Shown in pieces: positions 17,755 through 26,827 of a stretch of DNA of 34,324 nucleotides. This DNA comes from Chromatiaceae bacterium (GTDB taxonomy: Bacteria > Pseudomonadota > Gammaproteobacteria > Chromatiales > Chromatiaceae). Made by a program: the position numbers and the translations under genes. Within the stretch, counting starts at the first letter, position 1. Each line of letters opens with the position of its first letter. The stretch spans positions 1 through 34,324 of the forward strand of contig REDK01000065.1 in assembly GCA_007693535.1 (NCBI GenBank), read 5' to 3'. The notes under the pieces were generated by a model. It searched no databases, was not told where the DNA came from, and was given only the letters and a program-made list of their open reading frames with translations.

Positions 17755-18290
17755 GGGTCAAACTCCGGCAACAGAAAGACGGACGAGCGCGGGCGTAGCG
17801 CCCCACTCGCGGGCGTGCAGCTTGCCTGCAACCAGCGGCTTGCGCCAGTCGCGGCTGCGGTAGCAGTCGGTGTAGCAGACCGCGTCGAGGTCAGCCGGGC
17901 CTTGGCACTCGCCCGTCAAGGTGACGACCACCCCGGCGCATGCGCCGCCCGACGGCCGCAAACGAAGGCCCCGCGGGGCCGGGCCGAGATTGGCCGGCCC
18001 GGCCGCTCAGCCGCGTCTCCCCGGCAGGCTGGTACGGGCAGGCCAGTGCGGGCAGACCGGTGCAGACCCAGCGCGGTTGCGAGACGCCGGGCGATTGGGG
18101 CTACACTTGCGACCCACCGCGCCGAGGGACCGCTGCCCAGCGCCCGCGCGGACCCGACGACAGCGCAACGGAGACGGCACGGCCCCCGCGCCGGGGACCG
18201 AACAGACGCATGGCCATCGCCCCGCCCAGCCCATTCGGTCGCGGTTGCCCGCCTCGGCGAGCGCAGGCCTTACCTGCGGTTGTCGGCGCC
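17755..18290. other. Spacer between dusA and the VWA-led cluster
   Basis: This 536-base divergent spacer should hold promoters for both directions. A minus frame across 17758-17961 ends just before dusA and encodes a Cys/Tyr-containing peptide (AVCYTDCYRSRDW...), but it lacks an ATG start and I cannot match it to a family; it may be a gene scrap. The plus frame of the VWA gene is open upstream to 17940, but that part is Arg/Pro-rich and not believable as protein. Confidence 0.4.
18077..18107 (+). promoter_or_regulatory. Weak sigma-70-like promoter candidate for the VWA cluster
   Basis: TTGCGA (18077-18082) and TACACT (18102-18107) match the -35 and -10 consensus at four of six bases each, with a long 19-base spacer. 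It lies about 185 bases before the chosen VWA start. This is a candidate only. Confidence 0.22.
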
Positions 18291-20783
18291 ATGAACCGCT
18301 TCGCGCGCGGGTGCTACCGCTGGCTCCTCGGACTCGGCCTGCTGGTAGGCCTGGTCGGCGGGGCCAGTGCAGCCAATCAGGTCGCCGTGGTGCTGGATAC
18401 CTCGCTGTCGATGCAGGTGCGTCTGCGCGACGGCACCGGCCCGAATGATCCTGGGCGGCTCGCGGTGCTCGCGACCATGCTGCTGTACGACCTGGTCGAT
18501 CCTAATCCGCGCCGCCCCGGCAGCCCGGACCACTTCGTGGTGTTCCCGTTTCAGTCTGACTGGCCAGCGCCGCGAGACCTCGGTGACGCGTTGCCCACCG
18601 GAACCGGCGTACCGATCGTCGCGACCGACCAGAGTGCGGCTGCCCGCGAGGCGTTCTGGGCGGCCCTGCATGCCCTACCCTACGATGGTCGCTATACCTA
18701 TTTTTATCCGGGCCTGCGCGCCGCATTCGCTGCCCTACTCGGGCGGCCGGCCGCGGCCGACGACCGACGCGTACTGGTGCTGGTCACCGACGGCGTGCCG
18801 GAGCCGGAGGCCATGGACCGGGAAGCGGCCGCGCTCACAGACCTGCGCCGCGAACTCCTCGCCGCCGGGGTCCAGCTATACGTGCTTGCCTTCGGCCCGA
18901 CTGCCCACCGCGACCGCGCGTTCTTCGATACCCTCTACGCCGACTCAGACGGCGCCGCACTCGGTGCCCTGTTCATCGATCCGAGCGGACACGACCTGGT
19001 GCTGAACATGACCCGGCTGTTCGCGGGAGCCTTCGGCTATCTGGTCGAACACGTCGGCGGCGGGGCGCGGCAGCGTACCCTCGACCTCGCCGGCGACGTG
19101 ACCCCGCCGAAGGTCGCGCTGCTCGCGTTGCGGCGCGATGGCGCGCCGCCGGCGCAGACCCTGGTGCCGGCGGTGAACTCCGCGCGCGGCCTGTTGACCG
19201 CCCGCGAGCTGGGCGCCGCCTATTCGGTGCAGGCCATCGAGGGGCTGCGGCCGGATCATCACTACACCTTCACCACCGACGGTGATGATGTCGAGGTAGC
19301 GATCCTGCGGCAGATCGCTACTGAACTCAGCCTGCTGCCGGGCCACTTCGAAGGCCCCGACGGGGCGATCCCGATGGACGCCGGTCGCCCGCTGCGACGG
19401 GTGGTGGCGGAGACGCCGTTCGTCTTGCGGGTACAAGCGCGCTCGCCGACCGGCACTCCGGGCAATCAGCCCGACTTCAACATCGCCGTCAAGCTGCACG
19501 GCCCGCTCGCGGCTGGCTGCAGCTATGATTGGAGCGACGACTTCGGCGCCCCGATCGCCGGCTCCCGGCGCCGCTTCGGCCCTGGCGTCACCTACGACGT
19601 GCGGCTGCGCTTTCGCGAAAACGATAAAGACCAGACCCAGCCCTACCGTGGCCACGTCGAAGTGAGCGCGCGGCATCGGGCCGGCCCCGGCCTGCCCGAG
19701 CAGGCGGTCGCCGCATTACGCTGCGCCACTGCCCATGCCTTGGAGGTTTGGCCCCGGCTTGCCTTTCGCACCTTGCCGCCCGACGCAACCCTCGACCCGG
19801 CGAGCCTTGCCCGACAACAACGCGGTTGCGCACGGTTTCGACTCGAACTCGACGACCCCGCCCGGCTCGGCGTGCTCGATACCGACACGCCGCGGCTGCG
19901 CGCCTGGCTCGACCCGTCCGCGGCGGCATTGGCTGCCGGCCCCTTCGCCGGTGCCGCATTCAGCCTCGACGGCAAGCCGCTCGGCTGGCCGGGCGCCGAT
20001 ACCCCCTGGCACGCCGGCCAGGCACTCACGCCGCCGCAGCTGCTGGGCGAGCACGAGTTCTGCGTGACCCTCGGCACCCCACAGATCGTCGAGCCAAGCG
20101 CAGACCTCGACCTGCCGCTGCAACTGATGCTCGATCACAGCCCCTATGACGATTTCCGCGTCATCGAGCCCTTTGTCGCCAAACTGCGCGTGCTCCCAGT
20201 GCGCCCGCCGAGCCTCGATCACTTCCCATGGGATGCGCTGTGGGCACTGCTGCTCGCGTTGCTCGCGTTGCTCGCGGCGCTGCGCTGGTGGCTGCCGCGC
20301 TATCCGCTGCCGCGCGCGTTCGCGGTCAGCCTGTGGGCGCCGCCCGCCACCGCCGACGGCCCTGCGGCGCCGCTCTGGCAACCGTTGCCGGAGCCGGCCT
20401 GGTGGCAACGACTGGTCGGCCTGAACCCGCCCCGACCGCTCCGCGATGGCGCCGATCACCTGGTCGGCTGGATCAAACCACTCGACCAAGAACTCTACAC
20501 GCTGCGGCCTGCGCCCGGGTTGGTAGTCAGCCAATCGACGGCCGATGGCAAGCTGACCCGGGTCGCGCCTAACCGCGGCGGTCGCACCGCGCTGTCGGTC
20601 TGGTCAGATTATCGGCTCGCCGGCGACCATGGCCGGTGCTGGTGGCTGCGGGTCGGCTATGCTGCACCGGCACTGGTGCACCGGCACTGGCGGACGCGCA
20701 GACCCGGCGATGACGGCGAGCGACTTCCACTCCCTCTGGAAACAAGCGCTGCAGGCCTTCTTACCGGCCTTCATGCATCCTGA
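18291..20783 (+). CDS. Exported, membrane-anchored VWA-domain protein, first gene of the tubulin-like cluster
   Basis: An 830-residue protein. From ATG 18291 it has a clear Sec signal peptide (GCYRWLLGLGLLVGLVGGASA, cleavage near residue 27). The VWA domain follows at once, with the MIDAS metal site DTSLS (Asp36, Ser38, Ser40), and the later VLVLVTDGVPE strand near residues 161-171. The domain ends around residue 240. A long, probably beta-rich middle follows, then one transmembrane helix at about 648-668 (LWALLLALLALLAALRWWL) and a C-terminal tail of roughly 160 residues. The predicted topology is periplasmic VWA, membrane helix, cytoplasmic tail. An earlier in-frame ATG at 18210 would put 27 residues before the signal peptide and is less likely. 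Such VWA proteins bind partners through the metal site. It leads a co-directional run of seven genes. Confidence 0.85.
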   Translation: MNRFARGCYRWLLGLGLLVGLVGGASAANQVAVVLDTSLSMQVRLRDGTGPNDPGRLAVLATMLLYDLVDPNPRRPGSPDHFVVFPFQSDWPAPRDLGDALPTGTGVPIVATDQSAAAREAFWAALHALPYDGRYTYFYPGLRAAFAALLGRPAAADDRRVLVLVTDGVPEPEAMDREAAALTDLRRELLAAGVQLYVLAFGPTAHRDRAFFDTLYADSDGAALGALFIDPSGHDLVLNMTRLFAGAFGYLVEHVGGGARQRTLDLAGDVTPPKVALLALRRDGAPPAQTLVPAVNSARGLLTARELGAAYSVQAIEGLRPDHHYTFTTDGDDVEVAILRQIATELSLLPGHFEGPDGAIPMDAGRPLRRVVAETPFVLRVQARSPTGTPGNQPDFNIAVKLHGPLAAGCSYDWSDDFGAPIAGSRRRFGPGVTYDVRLRFRENDKDQTQPYRGHVEVSARHRAGPGLPEQAVAALRCATAHALEVWPRLAFRTLPPDATLDPASLARQQRGCARFRLELDDPARLGVLDTDTPRLRAWLDPSAAALAAGPFAGAAFSLDGKPLGWPGADTPWHAGQALTPPQLLGEHEFCVTLGTPQIVEPSADLDLPLQLMLDHSPYDDFRVIEPFVAKLRVLPVRPPSLDHFPWDALWALLLALLALLAALRWWLPRYPLPRAFAVSLWAPPATADGPAAPLWQPLPEPAWWQRLVGLNPPRPLRDGADHLVGWIKPLDQELYTLRPAPGLVVSQSTADGKLTRVAPNRGGRTALSVWSDYRLAGDHGRCWWLRVGYAAPALVHRHWRTRRPGDDGERLPLPLETSAAGLLTGLHAS

Positions 20784-20868
20784 CCGCCGACAGGCTCGGC
20801 CAGATATTTGCTCCAGACTCAATGACATCGGACCCGGCCAGCGGTTGGCCGCGGCCCCGTCGATATGC

Positions 20869-20873
20869 AGGAG
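20869..20873 (+). promoter_or_regulatory. Ribosome-binding site that fixes the start of the tubulin-like gene
   Basis: AGGAG at 20869-20873 stands six bases before ATG 20880. It lies inside the codons that follow the other in-frame ATG at 20865, so 20880 is the better start. Confidence 0.8.
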
Positions 20874-20879
20874 ACACCG

Positions 20880-23800
20880 ATGGCGCGTGCATACATGGCC
20901 CAGCAGGGCAGCATCATCCCGACCCTATTCGTCGGGCTCGGTGGGATCGGCTCACGCATCGTCGATCGCATCGCCGCGCGCGCCCGGGACTTGCCGAACT
21001 GGGACAGTCAGCTCGCTGGGCTCAATGACTTCATCTCGATCGACACCAATGAAGTCGATCAGAACCAACTCACCCAGATCCCGCCCGGCAATCGAATCAA
21101 TATCGCTGCCTTCGACAAGGCCCGCGTGGTCGAGCATCTGCGCCACGCCCGCGACCTGCAGACCGGCGATTGGCTCGACGAGAGCTATCAGCCGCGGCCC
21201 GGCTTCAAGCCGGGCGCCGGGCAGATTCGCCTCGAGTCGCGCCTGGGGTTCTTTTATCACTCCCCCGAGATCCGCCGCCGCCTCGACGAACGGATCGGTG
21301 CCATGTTGCGTCCCAACAATACCTGGCGCCAGCAGCGCCCGCCCAAGATCCATGTCTATCTGTTCTGCTCGCTCGCGGGTGGCACCGGCTCCGGCAGCTT
21401 TCTCTCTGCGGCCTACCTGCTCGACGCGGTGATCCGGGAGCGCCAATGGCAACCGCGCCTGATTGCCAACCTGCTGCTCTCAACCCTGCTCACCGATCAG
21501 GTCGGTCCGGAACTGCATGCCGACATCCACGCCAACACCTATGCCGCGCTCAAGGAGCTGGAATACCTGACCAAGCTCGACTACGACCAGGTCAAGCAGA
21601 GCGGACGCACCTTCGATACCTTCGTCTATGTGCGCGATGAGCACGGCGATACCGTGCCACAGGTTACGCAGCGGCCATTCTTCATGACCTTCATCATGGA
21701 CCGCCCCCCGCACCTCGGGCTGCGCAACGCCGAACTCGCGATTGCCGATGCCGCCTGGCTGCAGGTATTCACGCCGATCATCGACAACCTTTCGGGCGAA
21801 CTCGACAACTACGAGAAGAATCTCGAAGGACTGACCCATTTCGCCGGTAATCTTGCCCACGTCGGCGAGGGCTTCAGCAAGAACTTCGGTGCCTATGGGG
21901 CGGCGGCGCTGGTACTGCCGGGGACCGACCTGCTCGACTATTGCGCCAGGCGCTTTGCCGCCGAGGCAATCCGCGGGCAGATCACCTTCGGCACCGACCG
22001 GCACGACCCCGACGACGAACGCGCGCAGGCGCTCGCCAAGCTCACCGTGGACTACGCCGATCCACGGTTCTTGAAGCTCTCGGAGCAGGGCCGCGAGGAG
22101 GCGATCAACGACGCCTTCGTGCGCTCGGTGCGCGAATTGAAGCGCCAGGACGCCAACGAGGACCTGACCGATGGCTACTGGTACCGACTAGTCGAACAGG
22201 TCGATGCCGGTCGCGTCACCGGCACCGACGAGAAGGGCGCAGAGCAGCGCGCCGAGACCCTGCTCACCACCGTCGAGCGCGCGCTGGCCGCCGCCCGCGC
22301 GCAGTTGATCACCCGGGTCAGCATCAAGGACCGCTCGATGTACTTCCCGAAGGAGAGCGTCAACGTCTACATCGACGCGATCGCCCGGCTCGAAGAGGAG
22401 GTGCGGATCGGCCACCAATTGGTCGCTGCCGAGGCCCCGGGTCTGATCAACGCCGCCGAGGCCGGGGAATTGGTGCTCGGGCTCAAACTCGACCCAATCG
22501 CCGAGCGTTACCTGGTGGTGCGGCTGCTTGAGGTCTGCGGCACCGACTGGCTACCGAGCGCCGAGGCGCAGTTCCGCAAGGCCGAGCGGGCCGACCTGCT
22601 CAGTAATCCGGCAGTGCGCAAGCGGTTGCGCGAGGAGATCTACGAGTCGTTGCAACGCGCCGCCAACACCCGCCGACTGTTCAATCGCGACCGCGACTTC
22701 GACCAGGTGCGCCAGGAGGCCGAGAACGAATACAACAAGACCCGCGGCGCCGCCGTGCGGCTGCTCGATGCCAAGGTACGCCTCGATCAGTTCCGTGCCC
22801 TGCACCGGTGGCTGCAGCGGCGCTCGCGCCAGTTCGTGCGCCTGGCGACACGGATGGACGCGCTGGTGCGTGAACTCGCTGCCGAGGCCGAGCGGTTGCG
22901 CAATGGCGAGCAGGCGCGGGTGCCACCATTCGCATTGCGGGTGGAGGTTCTGGAGACCCTCACCGAGCCGCGGCGGCGGCTCTGGGACGAGGTCTTCGAC
23001 CACCTGTTCGTGGCTGGCGGGCGGGCGCTGGCCACTTTCGACCGCCAGGTGCTCAGCGCTGCCATCACCCGCGAACTGGCGCCAGTGGTCGGCGCCGACG
23101 GGCGGGTGCGCGAGAAGGGCCTGGAAGAGACCGTCGGCGACCTCAAGCGCGCACTGATCGCGCTTGGCCAAGAGCGGCTCGGCCCGCGCCTGCTCGGCCG
23201 ACGCCTGTCTACTGATCCCCAGGGGGATGGCCTCGACCTGGCCGCCGGCCTCGACCTGGAGGCGCGCCTGGTACTGGCCGGCACCGGCAGCGGCGAGACG
23301 CCCCCGGCGGCCGCCATCGCCGACTATAAGAGGATGAAGTTCCGCGCCCTGAGCCAACTGGCCGGCGTACTCGCCCGGGTCAGCAGCGCCGACGCCAAGG
23401 CGCTGGCCGACGGCGTGGTGCTGAACCGCACCCGGCAATTGATCCTGGGCCTCGACGCCACCGCGGCCGGGGAAGGTGCGGCAACCTTCGTGCGCGAACT
23501 CACCGAGATCCTCGGCGAGGCCGGGCGCCAGGTGAAGAGCGCAGTCTGGCACGACCCGCGCCTAGTGATCGTCCATGACGTGGAATTGCCGATCCCGCTC
23601 TACTACTTCCCGGCCATCACCGGTGAGATCGAGGAGGCCTATCTGCGCGTTGCCGCCAACGAGCAGCGCGGCTACCACCTGCACACCGACCGACGCTGGG
23701 AACGCTCGCTGCCGAACCTGAACCCGCGCCGCTCGGAACTCGGGGTGAGCTGGGCGTTGGAGGTGCTCGCCGCGGGGCTGCTGACGCGCGTCATCCGCCA

Positions 23801-24230
23801 GCGCGACGACGCCAGCCTGACCTGGGTCTGGGCCGCGCCGGAGGCCGCAGCGCCGCCGTTCATGCCACTACACCGGCTGCTGGCGGTCGTGCTGTTCAAG
23901 CTCGGCGAACTACACGGGCGTGAACAGTTGCGCGCCCGCCTCGAGGAGCAGATCGAGACCGCCGCCACGGCGCTCGGCGACGAACGGCTAACGGAGCGCC
24001 GCGACCGGCTGCGCGCCTGGCTCGACGAGCAACTGGTGCGGGTGGATCTCGGCACCCTGCAGGGCACCGCCACTAAAGCCGACTACCTCGATCTGCCAGT
24101 GATCCGCGCGCTGCGTACCCTGATTGATGACCTGCACCGGCTGCCGGGACTCGGCGCCGCCGCACCGGGGCGTGCCGCGGCCGCACCAACCCAACCTGGC
24201 ACAGGTCCGACACCGTTGACCTTCGACTGA
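20880..24230 (+). CDS. Tubulin/FtsZ-like GTPase-fold protein (Tubulin_2 type)
   Basis: A 1116-residue protein. The N-terminus has a Rossmann-like first strand and loop, PTLFVGLGGIGSRIVDRI (14-31). Further on, LFCSLAGGTGSGSFLSAAYL contains AGGTGSG (166-172), a near-perfect version of the tubulin/FtsZ GTP-binding signature GGGTG[ST]G with Ala in the first position. These two elements at this spacing define the bacterial tubulin-like family that Pfam calls Tubulin_2. The tubulin-like part probably spans residues 10-400; the remaining 700 are charged and helical with likely coiled coils (about 560-700). No membrane helix is apparent, so it is probably cytoplasmic. It could polymerise or act as a GTP switch; neither can be shown here. 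It is encoded 96 bases after the VWA gene and 110 before the next gene, in the same direction. Confidence 0.87.
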   Translation: MARAYMAQQGSIIPTLFVGLGGIGSRIVDRIAARARDLPNWDSQLAGLNDFISIDTNEVDQNQLTQIPPGNRINIAAFDKARVVEHLRHARDLQTGDWLDESYQPRPGFKPGAGQIRLESRLGFFYHSPEIRRRLDERIGAMLRPNNTWRQQRPPKIHVYLFCSLAGGTGSGSFLSAAYLLDAVIRERQWQPRLIANLLLSTLLTDQVGPELHADIHANTYAALKELEYLTKLDYDQVKQSGRTFDTFVYVRDEHGDTVPQVTQRPFFMTFIMDRPPHLGLRNAELAIADAAWLQVFTPIIDNLSGELDNYEKNLEGLTHFAGNLAHVGEGFSKNFGAYGAAALVLPGTDLLDYCARRFAAEAIRGQITFGTDRHDPDDERAQALAKLTVDYADPRFLKLSEQGREEAINDAFVRSVRELKRQDANEDLTDGYWYRLVEQVDAGRVTGTDEKGAEQRAETLLTTVERALAAARAQLITRVSIKDRSMYFPKESVNVYIDAIARLEEEVRIGHQLVAAEAPGLINAAEAGELVLGLKLDPIAERYLVVRLLEVCGTDWLPSAEAQFRKAERADLLSNPAVRKRLREEIYESLQRAANTRRLFNRDRDFDQVRQEAENEYNKTRGAAVRLLDAKVRLDQFRALHRWLQRRSRQFVRLATRMDALVRELAAEAERLRNGEQARVPPFALRVEVLETLTEPRRRLWDEVFDHLFVAGGRALATFDRQVLSAAITRELAPVVGADGRVREKGLEETVGDLKRALIALGQERLGPRLLGRRLSTDPQGDGLDLAAGLDLEARLVLAGTGSGETPPAAAIADYKRMKFRALSQLAGVLARVSSADAKALADGVVLNRTRQLILGLDATAAGEGAATFVRELTEILGEAGRQVKSAVWHDPRLVIVHDVELPIPLYYFPAITGEIEEAYLRVAANEQRGYHLHTDRRWERSLPNLNPRRSELGVSWALEVLAAGLLTRVIRQRDDASLTWVWAAPEAAAPPFMPLHRLLAVVLFKLGELHGREQLRARLEEQIETAATALGDERLTERRDRLRAWLDEQLVRVDLGTLQGTATKADYLDLPVIRALRTLIDDLHRLPGLGAAAPGRAAAAPTQPGTGPTPLTFD

Positions 24231-24340
24231 GCCGCACCCGCCTCGTCTTTGGAGCGGGTCACTCAGCACGGATCACTCATCACCTGAACAAAGGCATCGA
24301 CGCGTTCGCTCGTTGTTGAACCGTTCCGAAGGAGTAGAGC

Positions 24341-26827
24341 ATGCCGGAGGCAGCACCGCCGGTACTCAAGCCCGCCATCCTGATCGGCCACGGCCGCTTC
24401 GGCCGCGCTGTGCTGCGTCGCCTGCTGCGTAAGACCGCCACGCGCGGCAGCCTGGCCTGGGCGACGCCGGCCGCCACCGGCACCGACTCCCACCGCCTGC
24501 GTGACCTGGCCTTGCTGTGGCTGCCAGAGGCACAGGAGCGCACACCAACCACGGACGGCGACCCGATCGAGCCGGATGCGACCGACGGCAACGCCGACTT
24601 TCTGCTCGACCTCTACCGGCAGATCCGCACAGTGCCGCCGCACCCCGGCGCGACCGAGCCGGCGCTCGCCGCGGCCGCCGCCGAGGCGGCGGCCTTCCTG
24701 CGCCGCCCCGAGGTGGTCGCCCTGCGCCCCGGCGATCAGCCCGGGCTGGACCTGATCGTGCTCGCCCATCTGGAGGCCGCCCCGGCGGTGGCGACCCTCG
24801 ACAGCCTGACCCGCGCGGTGCTGCGGCGGCTCGAACAGGACAACCCGGGCTGGCGCGTCGCGCAGACCGCCAATCGCCGGCTGCACTGTATCGCGGTGCT
24901 CGACTTCGACAACTACCGCGGTAGCGGGCCGGAGGCTGCGGCCCTGCGCCGGGCGCTCGGCCGCTCGCTGGAGGCCTGGCGGGCGGCGCTGACCGGCAAA
25001 CAGCCGGCGGTCGGCCGCTGTTATCTGCTCGACGGGCGTGCCGGCGATAGCCATCGCCCATCGAGCAGCCGCGTTGGCGAGGTCACCCTGTGGCTCGAAC
25101 TGCTGCTGTTCGCCGGGCTGCGCGGCGATGACAGGCTGAAATCCCTGTACGAGCACCCGGGCGGGGATCAAGGCATCGCCGCCGCGTTCGGGGTGCGATT
25201 GCTCGAGCGCAGCACCGGCTGGCTGAGCCAGTTGGCCGCGGCGCGCTTCGGCGCCGGCTGGCTGCCGTATCTGCGCGGCGGCGGCGAAACCGGCTGTCTG
25301 CACCCGCCACAACGGTTGGCCGCGGCCCTCGCGCCGTTGCTGGCCGAGGTCCAGGCCGGTGCGGCGAGCCACGCGCCGCTCGACGCGCGCTGGCGCCAGG
25401 CGACCGACGCCCTGGCCGCCGAACTCGCGGCGCTGCCGGCGCCAGCAGCCGCCGACTGGGTGACGCGGGTCAGCGCCGGCTTCGAGCGCGGCGCCCGGCA
25501 ATTGGCGCGTGAACTGCAGCGCGACGGGCTCGCGTGCATCCGCCGGCTGCGCGAGGCACATCTCGCCGACCACGGCAAGCCACTGATCGCGGCGATCGGC
25601 GCTGACCTGCACGATCAGTACCATCCAGTCCCGCTGCAGGCCGTCACCGACACCCTCGACGAGACCATTACCGCGCTGCAGGGTCAGGCGGCCCCGGCCG
25701 CCACCGGGCCCGCGGCGCCGCCGCGGCCGACCGCGGTGGCGCACGCGCATGCCGCCTTTCGCGCCGCCGAGGCCCAGTGGATTCGGGGCAACGGACGCGG
25801 CCTGGCCGGCTTCTGGCCGTTGTTCGCGCTCATCGGTGCGCTGCTCGCCACGCCGATCGCGCAGGACCTGGTGCGCCAACTGCCGCTCATCGCTGCGGCC
25901 GACTCGCCCTGGCAGGCGCGGCTGCTCGCCGCCAGCACCGTACTGGACCGACCGCTGACCCTCGCGCCAGCCTTGTTCGTCCTGCTCTGGAGCAGTCTCG
26001 CGCTGGGCCCGCAGCGTGCGGTGCGGCGCGGCATCGCGCGGGCGCGGGCGTTCTTTCTCGACCCGACCCGGGGCCAGCTCGCCGCCGCGCTGCGCGTCGA
26101 CTGCGACCAGCTCGCCGGGCTGCGCGAGCAGACGCGCGACAACGTGCGCGCAGCGCTCGCCGTCGACACCCTCGCCGTGCTCACCCGACTGCGCGCCCGG
26201 CTTGCCGCGCGCGCCGCGGAGCTGGACTGGCTGAGCGCACAGTTGCGCGAGTTCCAACGCATGCAGGGACTGGTGGACCCGACCGACCTGATCGTGCACC
26301 CACCGGCCGATGCCTGTCACCGCCTGGTCCTGGCCCCGGATGACCTGCAGCGCATGATGCAGATCCGCCCCGCCGTGGCGGCCCACTTCGAGGCCCATCA
26401 GCCCGACCTACCCGCGCCTTTCGCTGGCTGGGACGCGCCCTATTGCGCGGGTCTGCTGGACCTGTTCGGCTTCGTCGGGGCGCTGAGCGGGCGCTACCGG
26501 CAGGCCTTCGACGACGCCGCGAGCGGCGCGCCCGGCAGCGCCGGGACTGGCCCGGAGTGGCAGCTACGCCGGGCTGCGCTCGCCGATCTGCTCGCGCGGT
26601 CGGCGCCGGCGCCCGGCTTTCGCATCAGCGCCGATCAGCGAACCTCGACCGCCGTACGCTTCGCGGTCTTGCCGTCCGCCTGGCAGCGCGACGATGGGGT
26701 CCGCGAACTCCTCTCGCGGCACGGCTTCGACAGCGAGGCCTGGCGCCTGGGCAGCGACCCGGCGCGGCTCTACCTGCTGACCGTGGAATGGCACCTCGAC
26801 GCCACCGCGCTGGAAGGGGCGACATGA
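24341..26827 (+). CDS. Two-pass membrane protein with a divergent tubulin-like N-terminus (putative)
   Basis: An 828-residue protein I do not recognise with certainty. Its N-terminus, PAILIGHGRFGRAVLRRLL (11-29), parallels the preceding protein's PTLFVGLGGIGSRIVDRI: a hydrophobic strand, a G-x-G-x-x-G turn and an amphipathic helix. Around residues 180-200 a strand is followed by DFDNYRGSGPEAA, which might replace the tubulin signature loop, but the canonical GGTGSG is missing. Two hydrophobic helices at about 485-508 and 537-556 suggest a membrane hairpin, with helical domains on both sides. The start ATG 24341 has AAGGAG eight bases upstream. The stop overlaps the next start (ATGA at 26824-26827). 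A reasonable reading is a degenerate, membrane-bound partner of the active tubulin-like protein; a Rossmann-type nucleotide-binding protein is the alternative. Confidence 0.6.
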   Translation: MPEAAPPVLKPAILIGHGRFGRAVLRRLLRKTATRGSLAWATPAATGTDSHRLRDLALLWLPEAQERTPTTDGDPIEPDATDGNADFLLDLYRQIRTVPPHPGATEPALAAAAAEAAAFLRRPEVVALRPGDQPGLDLIVLAHLEAAPAVATLDSLTRAVLRRLEQDNPGWRVAQTANRRLHCIAVLDFDNYRGSGPEAAALRRALGRSLEAWRAALTGKQPAVGRCYLLDGRAGDSHRPSSSRVGEVTLWLELLLFAGLRGDDRLKSLYEHPGGDQGIAAAFGVRLLERSTGWLSQLAAARFGAGWLPYLRGGGETGCLHPPQRLAAALAPLLAEVQAGAASHAPLDARWRQATDALAAELAALPAPAAADWVTRVSAGFERGARQLARELQRDGLACIRRLREAHLADHGKPLIAAIGADLHDQYHPVPLQAVTDTLDETITALQGQAAPAATGPAAPPRPTAVAHAHAAFRAAEAQWIRGNGRGLAGFWPLFALIGALLATPIAQDLVRQLPLIAAADSPWQARLLAASTVLDRPLTLAPALFVLLWSSLALGPQRAVRRGIARARAFFLDPTRGQLAAALRVDCDQLAGLREQTRDNVRAALAVDTLAVLTRLRARLAARAAELDWLSAQLREFQRMQGLVDPTDLIVHPPADACHRLVLAPDDLQRMMQIRPAVAAHFEAHQPDLPAPFAGWDAPYCAGLLDLFGFVGALSGRYRQAFDDAASGAPGSAGTGPEWQLRRAALADLLARSAPAPGFRISADQRTSTAVRFAVLPSAWQRDDGVRELLSRHGFDSEAWRLGSDPARLYLLTVEWHLDATALEGAT

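Noticed and set aside
24263-26398. Long open frame on the minus strand (over 700 codons) opposite the membrane protein gene
   Set aside because: It is rich in Gly, Arg and Gln with no family motifs, and lies opposite a gene with clear N-terminal strand/loop structure and membrane helices. High GC makes such antisense frames common here.
26443-26823. Upstream extension of the degenerate helicase gene
   Set aside because: It overlaps the end of the preceding membrane-protein gene in another frame and is Arg/Ala-rich with no structure. ATG 26824 gives an ATGA overlap and begins directly with a membrane helix.
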